Of a stretch of 64,000 bases of DNA, positions 1-8,181 are shown in pieces; position 1 is the first letter of the stretch; every line of letters begins with the position of its first letter. The position numbers were made by a program, and so were the translations under genes. Under the pieces are notes generated by a model. The model saw only the letters and a program-made list of their open reading frames with translations. It ran no database searches and was not told where the DNA came from. The DNA lies in the NCBI GenBank assembly GCA_963838095.1, contig CAWIPO010000008.1, positions 1,054,001 to 1,118,000 of the forward strand, in the 5' to 3' direction. This stretch comes from CAWCGU01 sp963838095. GTDB taxonomy: Bacteria > Actinomycetota > Thermoleophilia > Solirubrobacterales > 70-9.

Positions 1-981
1 CTCGGCCTGGCCGTCCGGCCCTTTCAGGAGCGGTCCCTCCGATGGGTCGGCCGACCCCCAGCCGATCTCGGTGATCCAGATCGGGGTGTCGCCGTCGCCA
101 CGGCTGCGCATCACCGTGCGCACGCGTCGAAGCTGGTAGGCAATCCCTCGCAGGTTCGGCGCGTAGGGGTGCAATGCGACGGCGTCGAAGTGGCGCTCGA
201 TTCCGCTCACCCGGTAGAGGCGATCGAGGTAGCGCCAGGCGATCAGGCGTTGATCCCCGCCCCCGAACGGCGTCCCGAACAGCCCAGCCAGCAGCACCTC
301 CGCGGCGGGGTCCTTCGAGGAGATCGCCAGGCTGCTTAGCCGGACCAGCTTCGCGTACTCCCTCGCATCGGGGTGATCGGGCTTCCAGTAGGTGGGCGAG
401 CTGGGCTCGTTCCACACCTGCCAGCGGGTGATCGGCGTGTATGGCGGAGGCCCGACCGGGGGGACGTCGATCGGGTCGGTCGGGTCCGGCGGCTCCGGGT
501 CCGGCAGCGGCGGGACCCGCGAGGTCCAGAACGTGCCATCAGGGCCATAACGCTCGACCGCTGCGCCGACGAAGCGCTGCCACGCATCGCGTGCGTCAGC
601 CGATTCGAGCGGCGGCCTGCGGCGACAGTCCGCCTCGCTCAGCTTCCCGCACGTCACCGTCCAGGGAGGCGAGCCGTAGAGAATCGGCAGCACCTGCACT
701 CCGGCCCGCGCCGTGTGCGACACGATGCGGTCGAAGCCACGCCAGGTGAACCCCCCGGTCCGATTCGGCTGCACGTGCGGCCAGCTGAGCACGACCCGAA
801 GCACGTCGACGCCGCCGTCGCCCATGCGCTGGTAGTCGGAGGTCGGCGGCTCTTCGAGGATTGAGACGCCGTAGATGGGGTCGGACTGGGCGCGGGCGGG
901 GGTGGCTAGCAGCGCCAACGCCAGAATGGTCGTGAGCGCTAAGGAACGGCAAGCACTAAGAGGAGAGACCCCCGCCGGCAT
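1..981 (-). CDS. Exported glycoside-hydrolase-like protein (C-terminus beyond window)
   Basis: The frame is open from an ATG at 981 to the first base of the window, giving 327 residues with the C-terminus cut off. An N-terminal signal sequence of about 32 residues ends in ATPARAQ. A TIM-barrel glycosidase of the GH5/GH39 type follows. WQVWNEPSS at about residue 190 carries the presumed acid/base Glu, and PIWITEIGW at about residue 312 carries the presumed nucleophile Glu. A Pro/Asp-rich insertion (about 155-180) precedes the WNEP strand. It resembles the proteins at 34153-36506. Substrate is unknown; an exported polysaccharide is the likely target by analogy. It is separated from guaA by only 56 bases but need not be co-regulated. 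Confidence 0.8.
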   Translation of the reverse strand, partial: MPAGVSPLSACRSLALTTILALALLATPARAQSDPIYGVSILEEPPTSDYQRMGDGGVDVLRVVLSWPHVQPNRTGGFTWRGFDRIVSHTARAGVQVLPILYGSPPWTVTCGKLSEADCRRRPPLESADARDAWQRFVGAAVERYGPDGTFWTSRVPPLPDPEPPDPTDPIDVPPVGPPPYTPITRWQVWNEPSSPTYWKPDHPDAREYAKLVRLSSLAISSKDPAAEVLLAGLFGTPFGGGDQRLIAWRYLDRLYRVSGIERHFDAVALHPYAPNLRGIAYQLRRVRTVMRSRGDGDTPIWITEIGWGSADPSEGPLLKGPDGQAE

Positions 982-1037
982 CGGAGAAAAGGCTAGTGAT
1001 CGGGTCCCCAGCGGGCTTCAGTTCCGACGCTGCCTGC

Positions 1038-2648
1038 CTACTCCCACTCAATAGTCGACGGCGGCTTCGACGAGATATCCAGCGCCACCCGGTTCACGTG
1101 TGGGATCTCGTTGATGATCCGCGAGGAGACCCGTTCCAGGAGGTCGTATGGGAGACGCGCCCAGTCCGCGGTCATCGCATCCTCGGAGGTGACGGCGCGG
1201 ATCACGACCGGGTACGCGTAGGTGCGCTCGTCGCCCTGCACGCCAACCGAGCGGACGATCGGCAGGACGCAGAAGGACTGCCACAGCCGCTGGTACAGCC
1301 CCGCCGCCCGAACCTCTTCCTGCAGGATCGCGTCGGCCTCACGGAGGATCTCGAGCCGCTCGGCCGTGACCTCGCCGCCGACGATCCGGATCGCGAGCCC
1401 GGGGCCCGGAAACGGCTGCCGCCAGACGAAGCGCTCGGGCAACCCGAGCTCGGTGCCGACCGCGCGGACCTCATCCTTGAACAGCATCCGGAGCGGCTCG
1501 ACCAACTCGAGGTCGAGGTCTTCGGGCAGGCCTCCGACGTTGTGGTGGGACTTGATCGTCGCGGCGCCGGTTCCGCCTCCCGACTCGATCACATCCGAGT
1601 ACAAGGTTCCCTGGACGAGATAGGCGGCGTTCGAGAGCTCGCGCGCCTGCTGCTCGAAGACGCGGATGAACTCCTCGCCGATGATCATCCGCTTCTGCTC
1701 GGGCTCGGTGATGCCCGCCAGGCGCCCGAGGAAGCGCTCGCGAGCGTCGACCGTGATCAGCGGGATGCCGAGGTGGCCCCGGAACGCTTCGGCCACCTGC
1801 TCGATCTCTCCCTTTCGCATCAGTCCGTGGTCGACCAGCACGCAGGTGAGCTGGTCCCCCACGGCCCGGTGAACGAGCACGGCCGCTGTCGCCGAGTCGA
1901 CCCCGCCGGAGAGGCCGCAGATAACGGCGCCGTCACCCACCTGGGCGCGGACTAGCTCCACCTGACGCTCGATCACCGAGGCCGGCGTCCACTCCTGCTC
2001 GCAGCCGGCGATCTCCCTCAGGAAGCGGTTCAGGATCTCGGTCCCGTACGGCGTGTGCACAACCTCCGGGTGGAACTGGATCCCGTACTGGCCCCGCTCG
2101 CTGCTCTCGAAGGCGGCAACCGGGGACGAGGGGCTGGAGGCGAGCGGCGTGAAGCCGGGCGGCGCCTCGAAGACCGTGTCGCGGTGGCTCATCCAGCACT
2201 GCTGCTCGCCGGGGAGGCCGGCCAGCAGCCTCCCGCCATCTTCCGTCAGCGTCAGCGTCGTGCGACCGAACTCGGCCTTCTCGGCCGGCTCCACGCGTCC
2301 GCCGAGCTCGTGGACCATCAGCTGCATCCCGTAGCAGATGCCGAGCACCGGGATTCCCAGCCCCAGCAGCTCCTGGCGCAGCGGCGGCGCGCCGTCGGCG
2401 TAGACTGAGGCGGGGCCCCCCGAGAGCACCAGCGCGCGCGGAGCCCGCGCGCGGATGGCGTCGATGTCGGCGTCGTGCGGGAGCAACTCGGAGAACACAC
2501 CGCACTCGCGGATCCGGCGCGCGATCAGCTGCGAGTACTGGCCGCCGAAGTCGAGAACGAGGACCTCCTCGGTGGCGGCCGGAGCCGCCCCCTGCAGGCC
2601 CTCCTTGCCCACCTCCTCCGTCACGGTGACGGAGGAGCCGTCAGTCAT
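1038..2648 (-). CDS. guaA: GMP synthase (glutamine-hydrolysing)
   Basis: Converts XMP to GMP with ATP and glutamine in cytoplasmic purine synthesis. The 536 residues have the full standard architecture: an N-terminal class I glutamine amidotransferase domain with nucleophile Cys in GICYGMQ and the His-Glu pair in FHPEV, then the ATP pyrophosphatase domain with P-loop SGGVDSA, and the C-terminal dimerisation domain ending in the family tail KPPSTIEWE. The first roughly 27 residues, before the conserved VLVLDFGGQYS, are not conserved, so a later start is possible. The start overlaps the 3' end of guaB3 by 8 bases, so the two guanine-synthesis genes are one transcription unit and probably translationally coupled. 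Confidence 0.97.
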   Translation of the reverse strand: MTDGSSVTVTEEVGKEGLQGAAPAATEEVLVLDFGGQYSQLIARRIRECGVFSELLPHDADIDAIRARAPRALVLSGGPASVYADGAPPLRQELLGLGIPVLGICYGMQLMVHELGGRVEPAEKAEFGRTTLTLTEDGGRLLAGLPGEQQCWMSHRDTVFEAPPGFTPLASSPSSPVAAFESSERGQYGIQFHPEVVHTPYGTEILNRFLREIAGCEQEWTPASVIERQVELVRAQVGDGAVICGLSGGVDSATAAVLVHRAVGDQLTCVLVDHGLMRKGEIEQVAEAFRGHLGIPLITVDARERFLGRLAGITEPEQKRMIIGEEFIRVFEQQARELSNAAYLVQGTLYSDVIESGGGTGAATIKSHHNVGGLPEDLDLELVEPLRMLFKDEVRAVGTELGLPERFVWRQPFPGPGLAIRIVGGEVTAERLEILREADAILQEEVRAAGLYQRLWQSFCVLPIVRSVGVQGDERTYAYPVVIRAVTSEDAMTADWARLPYDLLERVSSRIINEIPHVNRVALDISSKPPSTIEWE

Positions 2649-3846
2649 CTGAAACGGCTACTCCAGCGGATACCTGGGCGCGGCCGTTGGAGCCCATCCC
2701 GACCGCCTGCTCACGCTGCAATGCCTTGCCCTCGGTCTGCAGCGCCGGCGCCACCATCACCTCTGCGCGCTGGAAGTCGCGAATGTCCTCATAGCCGCAG
2801 GTGGCCATCGAGGTCCGCAGCGCGCCGATCAGGTTGAAGGTGCCGTCGTTCTCGTTTGCGGGGCCGAGCAGGATCTGCTCCAGAGTTCCGTCCTGGGTGG
2901 TCGCCACGCGCGTTCCCCGCGGCAGCGACGGGTGGAAGGTCGCCATCCCCCAGTGGAACCCGCGCCCGGGCGCCTCATCCGCCCGTGCCAGGGGCGAGCC
3001 GATCATCACCGCGTCGGAGCCGCAGGCGATCGCCTTCGAGACGTCCCCCCCGGTCCGCATCCCGCCGTCGCCGATCACGTTCACGTACTCGCCGGTCTCG
3101 AGCATGTGCTGCGAGCGCGCCGCGGCAACGTCGGCGATCGCGGTCGCCTGCGGCACCCCGATCCCGAGCACGCCGCGCGTGGTGCACGCGGCACCCGGGC
3201 CGACGCCGACCAGCACACCGACGGCGCCTGTGCGCATCAGGTGCAACCCAGTCGAATACGAGCCGCAGCCACCGACGAGGCACGGCACCGGAACCTCGGC
3301 GATGAACTCCTTCAGGTTCAGAACGCTGTGCTTGGACGAGACGTGCTCGGCGGAGATCACCGTCCCCTGGATGACGAGGATGTCGAGCCCGGCCTCCAGC
3401 GCCACCTCGTACAGACCCGTGACCTTCTGAGGGGTGAGCGAGCCGCAGGCGACCGCGCCCGCCGCCTTGATCTCTTCGATCCTCTGCGCGATCAGCTCCG
3501 GCTTCACCGGCTCGGCATAGACCTCCTGCATCCGCCGCGTCGCCTCCGCGGCGGGGGCCTTCGCGATTTCGTCGAGCATCGCGTCGGCGTCCTCGTAGCG
3601 CGACCAGATGCCCTCCAGGTTGAGAACCGCCAATCCACCGAGCCTGTTCACCTCGATCGCGGTCGCCGGGCTCACGACCCCGTCCATCGCCGCGGCGAGC
3701 AGCGGAAGCTCGAAGCGGTAGGGGCCCAGGGTCCAGGTGATGTCGACATCGTCAGGGTCGCGGGTGCGCCGCGAGGGCACGATCGCGATGTCGTCGAACC
3801 CGTAGGCCCGCCTGCCCTTTTTCCCGCGTCCGATCTCGACTTCCAC
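2641..3846 (-). CDS. guaB3: GuaB3 family IMP dehydrogenase-related protein
   Basis: An IMP dehydrogenase/GMP reductase family barrel of 401 residues. The catalytic Cys loop GPGAACTTRGVLGIG and the phosphate-binding GDGGMRTGGD segment are both present. No CBS-domain insertion is visible, which together with the length is typical of the actinobacterial GuaB3 subfamily rather than canonical GuaB. The family acts on IMP/XMP/GMP interconversion, but the precise reaction of GuaB3 varies between reports, so the name is safer than an EC number. The GTG start at 3846 is preceded by a good ribosome site, GGGAG, five bases away. First gene of a guaB3-guaA operon; a terminator-like hairpin lies in its leader (3900-3922). 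Confidence 0.93.
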   Translation of the reverse strand: MEVEIGRGKKGRRAYGFDDIAIVPSRRTRDPDDVDITWTLGPYRFELPLLAAAMDGVVSPATAIEVNRLGGLAVLNLEGIWSRYEDADAMLDEIAKAPAAEATRRMQEVYAEPVKPELIAQRIEEIKAAGAVACGSLTPQKVTGLYEVALEAGLDILVIQGTVISAEHVSSKHSVLNLKEFIAEVPVPCLVGGCGSYSTGLHLMRTGAVGVLVGVGPGAACTTRGVLGIGVPQATAIADVAAARSQHMLETGEYVNVIGDGGMRTGGDVSKAIACGSDAVMIGSPLARADEAPGRGFHWGMATFHPSLPRGTRVATTQDGTLEQILLGPANENDGTFNLIGALRTSMATCGYEDIRDFQRAEVMVAPALQTEGKALQREQAVGMGSNGRAQVSAGVAVSDD

Positions 3847-3899
3847 AGTTCTCCCTATCTCCTAGTCAGAAGAAAAGACCCTACGAGCGCTCGCGGACG

Positions 3900-3922
3900 A
3901 AAAAGCCCCCTCGCGAGGGGGC
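3900..3922 (-). terminator. Palindromic hairpin with U-run upstream of guaB3
   Basis: Positions 3905-3922 form a perfect 18-base palindrome (GCCCCCTCG/CGAGGGGGC). Read on the minus strand it is followed directly by five T, the form of an intrinsic terminator. No minus-strand gene ends just upstream, and guaB3 starts 54 bases downstream, so this may be a leader attenuator for guaB3-guaA rather than an end-of-gene terminator. On the plus strand the hairpin is followed by CGAAAA with no T-run. Confidence 0.6.
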
Positions 3923-3972
3923 CGAAAACGTCGAATTTGCGGGTTTGAAGCTGCTCGCCCAACGCCCAGGCG

Positions 3973-4908
3973 ATGATAACAGCGGTCAACCCGGCTCACT
4001 TGGGCACGCCCCAGCACCCCCCTCCGCGCCCTCTAGCATCCGCGCTCGATGGCGGGAGCCGAGAGTTGAACTCCGCGCAGGCCCGCGAGGCCGTCGCCGC
4101 GAACCCGCTCTGGTACCACACGATGGAGCTGGCTCCCGGGGTGACCACCCCCGGCTGGTTCGACCTGCGACCGATCGCGGATCTCCTTCCCTGGCCCGAC
4201 GTCCGCGGGAAGCGCTGCCTCGATGTCGGCCCGTACGACGGATTTCTCTCCTTCGAGCTCGAGCGCCGCGGCGCATCCGAGGTCGTCGCTGTCGACATCG
4301 GCAGTCCGAGCGAGTGGGACTGGCCGCTGCGGCTGCGCGAGCGCGGGGCGAGGACGCTGGAGCAGTTCGCGGGAGAGCGCACCGGCCACGGCTTCGAGAT
4401 CGCCCGCGCCGCCCTCGGCTCGTCGGTCGAGCGCGTGGAGATGAGCGTCTACGACCTCACGCCGGAGGAGATCGGCCGCTTCGACGTCGTCGTCTGCGGC
4501 AGCCTCCTCCTGCACCTGCGAGACCCGGTCCGCGCGCTCGAGGCGATTGGCGGCGTCTGCGGCGAGAGCTTTCTGTCCGCCGAGCAGATCGACCTCTGGC
4601 TGACGCTGACTCGACGCCGGAGCCCGGCGGCGTGGCTACGAGGCGGGGAGCTGTGCCAGTGGTGGATTCCGAACATCGCCGGGCATCGGCGGATGGTCGA
4701 GGCGGCGGGGTTCGAGATCGTGCGCACGATTCGCCCGTATTCGATCCCGTTCGGGCCGGCGCATCCAAAGCCGGATAGAGGGCTCAGGCTCCGAAGTCGA
4801 GCCAGCCAGTTCGGAACGAGGCTCGTAGGGAGAGGGCCCGGATTGCTTCACTCAGCCCTCCAGGCGCACCCTAGCCAACGCCGGCGACGTCCAGCTCCCG
4901 CACGCTGA
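3973..4908 (+). CDS. Class I SAM-dependent methyltransferase, WYH-ELAPG family
   Basis: One of four homologous methyltransferase domains in this window, all sharing a WYH(T/A)xxLAPG lead-in, an xLDV(G/A)xxxGF SAM-binding motif and an LLLHLRDP motif; the family resembles DUF1698/CmoB-like enzymes. Here these read WYHTMELAPG, CLDVGPYDGF and LLLHLRDP. Substrate is unknown; glycan modification is inferred from the paralogues in sugar clusters. The start is uncertain: the frame opens at ATG 3973, but conserved sequence begins near residue 38, and TTG 4066 is a plausible internal start. A TAGCAT box at 4034-4039 sits nine bases before an out-of-frame ATG at 4049, so a small sequence error at the start is also possible. 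The 3' end overlaps the convergent sugar kinase by 38 bases. Confidence 0.82.
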   Translation: MITAVNPAHLGTPQHPPPRPLASALDGGSRELNSAQAREAVAANPLWYHTMELAPGVTTPGWFDLRPIADLLPWPDVRGKRCLDVGPYDGFLSFELERRGASEVVAVDIGSPSEWDWPLRLRERGARTLEQFAGERTGHGFEIARAALGSSVERVEMSVYDLTPEEIGRFDVVVCGSLLLHLRDPVRALEAIGGVCGESFLSAEQIDLWLTLTRRRSPAAWLRGGELCQWWIPNIAGHRRMVEAAGFEIVRTIRPYSIPFGPAHPKPDRGLRLRSRASQFGTRLVGRGPGLLHSALQAHPSQRRRRPAPAR

Positions 4909-5827
4909 CCCGTTCCAGCAGCCGCTCGACCGCATCCGGGTCGAGGTTGCCGGCGCCGAAGTGCTGGGTGGACTCGGCGCCGCAGGCGACGCCGTAGGCG
5001 AGGCATTCGCTTGCGCTTGCGTTCTCGTAGCGGGCGGCCACGTAGCCGGCGACGAACGCGTCTCCGGAACCGACGCCGGCGATCGGCTCCAGGGGCTCGA
5101 TTTCGACCTCGTAACGGCGACGGTCGATCCCCTCACCACAAATCGCGACGCATCCCGCCTCACGCGTGATTATCGCCTCGCGGGCGCCCATCTCGATCAG
5201 GCTTCCGAGCCCGAGCGAGACATCGGCCTCGTCTGCGAACTCGTGGCCGACAGCCTCCTCCGCCTCGGTGGCGTTCGGCGCCACCACCGCGGGCTCCGCC
5301 CGCAGCCCCGCCCGCATCGGCTCTCCATCCGTGTCCAACAGCACCGGGACGCCGAGCTCGCGGAGCTCGGCCGTCAGCTGTCCATAGACCCCCGGGTCGA
5401 CGCCCGGCGGAACGCTCCCGGCGATCACGCAGAACGCTGCGCCCCTGGCGATGTAGCGCAGCTTCTCCAGGAAGTGCTCGATCTCATCCGACCCCACAAC
5501 CGGGCCGCGCTCGTTGATCTCGGTCTGGTCGCCGCTGGTCGGATCCACCACGGAGAGGTTCGTCCGCGATTCCTCGCGGATGCGCGTGAAGTCGTTCAGG
5601 ATCGCCTCCTCCACGAGCAGCTCGAGAATTCGGCCGCCGGTTGGTCCTCCCGCAAGTCCGGTGGCGATCACCGGACGGCCAAGCTGCTTCAGCGCCCTGG
5701 CGACGTTCACGCCCTTGCCACCCGCGGTCGTGTGCGCCTCGATCGCGCGGTGGCGGCGGCCGAGGCGGAAGTTGGGAACGGCGACCGTTCGGTCGATCGC
5801 GGCGTTGAGGGTGACGGTGAGGATCAA
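4871..5827 (-). CDS. PfkB-family sugar kinase, 1-phosphofructokinase type
   Basis: A ribokinase-fold kinase of 318 residues in the 1-phosphofructokinase/tagatose-6-phosphate kinase subgroup. The N-terminal sugar-binding motif is TTAGGKGVNVA, and the C-terminal GVGSGDAF holds the anion hole and catalytic Asp. The subgroup phosphorylates phosphosugars such as fructose 1-phosphate; no fru phosphotransferase genes are adjacent, so the substrate is open. The TTG start at 5827 overlaps the stop of the D,D-carboxypeptidase (TTGA). It is the last gene of the LysM-carboxypeptidase-kinase operon, an unusual pairing for a sugar kinase. The tail overlaps the opposing methyltransferase gene by 38 bases. 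Confidence 0.9.
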   Translation of the reverse strand: MILTVTLNAAIDRTVAVPNFRLGRRHRAIEAHTTAGGKGVNVARALKQLGRPVIATGLAGGPTGGRILELLVEEAILNDFTRIREESRTNLSVVDPTSGDQTEINERGPVVGSDEIEHFLEKLRYIARGAAFCVIAGSVPPGVDPGVYGQLTAELRELGVPVLLDTDGEPMRAGLRAEPAVVAPNATEAEEAVGHEFADEADVSLGLGSLIEMGAREAIITREAGCVAICGEGIDRRRYEVEIEPLEPIAGVGSGDAFVAGYVAARYENASASECLAYGVACGAESTQHFGAGNLDPDAVERLLERVSVRELDVAGVG

Positions 5828-7020
5828 CTTCGCGCCGCCCTGATGATGATGACCACGGTCAATGCAATCAGCACAACGATAAGGCCCAGCCCGGCAATCA
5901 GGGCCCAGATCGGTACCCCGACCGAGTCCTCGATCTGATCGGACAGGCTCGCGGCGGGCGCGGATTTCGCGGCGACGAGCGGAGCCCGCTCTTCCTGGCG
6001 ACCGCCCACGTACACGGTCAGCTCGCCGAGGCGCTCGCCTCGGGTGATCGGGCCCTCCAGCTGCTCCGGCGCATCGATCACTGACTTCACGCCCTCTCCC
6101 CTGCGCACGGTGACGACGGTGCGCTCACGCGACAGAAGCGACACCGTCCCCCCCGAGTCGACCTCGGGCCTCGCCAGGACCTCGTCCTTGCGGGCGACCG
6201 TCTCCTGCCGGTAGAGCGAGAAGCCCCAGTCCAGGAGCTCCAGCGTCTCGGAGTCGCGCGCGGCCTCGGACGGTGCGCCGAGGACGACGGAGATCAGGCT
6301 GACGTCATCCCGGGTCGCCGACCCGACGAGCACGAAGTCGGCGCCGAGCGTGTATCCGGTCTTCACCCCCGTCAGCCACGGCACCTGCGTCAGCAGCGCG
6401 TTCCGGGTCTCGATCGACAGCGTGCGCCGGTCGGTGTCGATCGATCGGGTCTCGGTGTCGGCAATCCGCTCGAAGACGGGATCTGACAGCAGTATCCGCG
6501 TCAGCTCCGCGAGATCGCGAGCACTCGATCCGGTGCCGGGCGCGTCGAAGCCGACCGGGTTGTCGTAGGCGGTCTCGCCCAGCCCGAGGCGGGCGGCGGT
6601 GCGGTTCATCTTCTCGACGAACGCGTCGACGTTGCCCGATGCAGCCTCCGCCAGCGCGACTGCCCCGTCGTTGGCGCTCGCGAGCACGAGCGCGTAAATC
6701 AGATCGCGCACCGAGATCACCTCTCCCTCCTGCAGGCCGAGAAGCGATTCGGGGCCGCTGGCCGCGTAGGCGGGTGCGGCTACCTGCTCCGAGAGCCGGA
6801 GCTGGTTCATCGCCACGTAGGCGGTCATCAGTTTCGTCGCGCTGGCGATCGGAAGCTGAAGAGCCGCGTCGTTTGCGGCCAGCCGCGCCCCGTCGGAGGC
6901 GTCGATCAGGAGCCAGGCCGTGGCGTCGAGGTCGGGCGGCGGCTCAGGCGCAGCCGTCGCCGGCGGGCAGCCGAGCGCGAGCGCCGTTGCGGCGAGCAGG
7001 ATGGCCCGGCGCAGCCTCAC
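5824..7020 (-). CDS. D-alanyl-D-alanine carboxypeptidase (PBP5-like, S11)
   Basis: Trims the terminal D-Ala from peptidoglycan stem peptides outside the membrane. All three serine penicillin-binding motifs are present: SATK (catalytic Ser-x-x-Lys), SAN in LASANDGA, and KTG in GVKTGYT. An N-terminal signal sequence (VRLRRAILLAATALALG) and a C-terminal membrane helix (WALIAGLGLIVVLIALTVV) suggest attachment to the outer face of the membrane. A beta-rich region lies between catalytic domain and anchor. The start is taken as GTG 7020, which overlaps the stop of the LysM gene as GTGA; the frame is open further upstream only as antisense to that gene. Length 398 residues is normal for the family. 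Confidence 0.93.
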   Translation of the reverse strand: MRLRRAILLAATALALGCPPATAAPEPPPDLDATAWLLIDASDGARLAANDAALQLPIASATKLMTAYVAMNQLRLSEQVAAPAYAASGPESLLGLQEGEVISVRDLIYALVLASANDGAVALAEAASGNVDAFVEKMNRTAARLGLGETAYDNPVGFDAPGTGSSARDLAELTRILLSDPVFERIADTETRSIDTDRRTLSIETRNALLTQVPWLTGVKTGYTLGADFVLVGSATRDDVSLISVVLGAPSEAARDSETLELLDWGFSLYRQETVARKDEVLARPEVDSGGTVSLLSRERTVVTVRRGEGVKSVIDAPEQLEGPITRGERLGELTVYVGGRQEERAPLVAAKSAPAASLSDQIEDSVGVPIWALIAGLGLIVVLIALTVVIIIRAARS

Positions 7021-7373
7021 TGCTCGAGCTTGTTGCACCCTTTCGGCTCGAGGTTTACGCACGACTCCGCCTGTAGTGCGAAGGGATCGATGTCGGGGTT
7101 CAGCTCCGCCAGCGTGTCGGCGTCGGTGCAGGCGCGAGCGGCGATCAGCTCCAGGTTCTCGCCGGGCTTGATGATGTAGTAGCCGGCATCCACCGCCGCC
7201 CCGGCCTTCGGGTTGCAAGCCTCGGCGCCGGTGGCCCCGGTCTCGGATGCCTCGTCGTCCGATCCGCCGAGCGACGTTACGAAGACGATCATCAAGGCGA
7301 TCACAGCGAGAATCACCGCCGCAAGGGCAAGGAGGCGCGCCACAGGACTGGTGCCGCCGGTCCCCTCGCTCAT
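7017..7373 (-). CDS. Membrane-anchored LysM-like protein
   Basis: 118 residues starting at ATG 7373 (MSEGTGG). A single membrane helix of about 23 residues (LLALAAVILAVIALMIVFV) is followed by an outward-facing region with a LysM-like segment, YYIIKPGENLELIAARACTD, and the ADTLAELNPDIDP stretch typical of LysM repeats. It contains four cysteines that could form disulphides. It probably binds peptidoglycan or another glycan. It is the first gene of a three-gene operon with a peptidoglycan carboxypeptidase, which supports a wall role. The frame is open upstream to 7511, but that part looks non-coding and overlaps the divergent methyltransferase. Confidence 0.75.
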   Translation of the reverse strand: MSEGTGGTSPVARLLALAAVILAVIALMIVFVTSLGGSDDEASETGATGAEACNPKAGAAVDAGYYIIKPGENLELIAARACTDADTLAELNPDIDPFALQAESCVNLEPKGCNKLEQ

Positions 7374-7485
7374 GTCATCGGGTCGCCCAGCGCAAAATCG
7401 GTCTGCTCCGCGCTCAAGCGCCGGATGGTACGTGGCAGAGGTGTCGCATCGCCCCGCCGATCGCCCGGTCCGGTAGGACTTGTCC

Positions 7486-8181
7486 ATGCTCGAGGCCAGC
7501 GAGACGCGCATCGGTGAGCTCTTGGACGAGGATGCGGTCGTCCTCGACGTCGGTGGGTGGGCGAAGCCTTTCGAGCGTGCGAATTGGGTGATGGACCTGA
7601 TGCCGTACGAGACGAGAGGCGCCTATGGGGCCAGCGATCCGAGTCGCGAGCGCTTCTCCAAGGAGACCTGGATCGAGCGCGACATATGTGATCGCGAGCC
7701 GTTTCCATTCGGCGACCGCGAGATCGACTATTGCGTCTGCTCACACACGCTCGAGGACGTTCGCGACCCGATTTGGGTGTGTGCCGAGATCGTCCGCGTG
7801 GCCAGGGCGGGTTACATCGAGGTTCCTTCACGGCTCGAGGAACAGAGCTTCGGAGTCCACGGACCGTGGGTTGGCTGGTCGCATCACCGGTGGCTGATCG
7901 ACGTCACCGAGGCGAGGATCGAGTTCGTCGCCAAGCCCGGGGTGCTCCAGGGCCGAGAGGACCTGCGTCTACCGGCGGGCTTCGCTGACCAGCTCAGCCC
8001 CGAGCACCGGGTGCAGACGCTGTTCTGGGAGGAGGCGTTCGAATTCGGAGAGCGGGTGTTCCACGAGGCGGCGGAGCTCGATGCGTATCTGGCGGAGCTA
8101 CCCGCCCGCCACGGACCAGACCGCCTCGCGAAGCTCCGACGCCGCCGCCCCGGGATCCTCCGCGCCCGCGATCGACCGTGA
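7486..8181 (+). CDS. Class I SAM-dependent methyltransferase (type 11-like)
   Basis: 231 residues. AVVLDVGGWAKPF is the SAM-binding motif I. DYCVCSHTLEDVRDP matches the post-motif region of type 11 methyltransferases, and a GYIEVPSR strand follows. The start is ATG 7486, with AGGA seven bases upstream; TTG 7480 is in frame as an alternative. Substrate is unknown. The last 84 bases overlap the 3' end of pyrF on the other strand, and the Arg-rich last 30 residues look like antisense of pyrF, so the true C-terminus may be shorter or shifted by a sequence error near 8095. Confidence 0.75.
   Translation: MLEASETRIGELLDEDAVVLDVGGWAKPFERANWVMDLMPYETRGAYGASDPSRERFSKETWIERDICDREPFPFGDREIDYCVCSHTLEDVRDPIWVCAEIVRVARAGYIEVPSRLEEQSFGVHGPWVGWSHHRWLIDVTEARIEFVAKPGVLQGREDLRLPAGFADQLSPEHRVQTLFWEEAFEFGERVFHEAAELDAYLAELPARHGPDRLAKLRRRRPGILRARDRP

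Noticed and set aside
2932..3948. Long plus-strand frames opposite guaA and guaB3
   Set aside because: guaA and guaB3 are unmistakable on the minus strand. The plus-strand translations show no motifs and a codon-complement composition.
3930..3975. tRNA-like TTCAAACCC near the guaB3 leader
   Set aside because: The flanking bases do not pair into a T-arm, acceptor or anticodon stem, and no CCA end is seen. I found no tRNA anywhere in the window.
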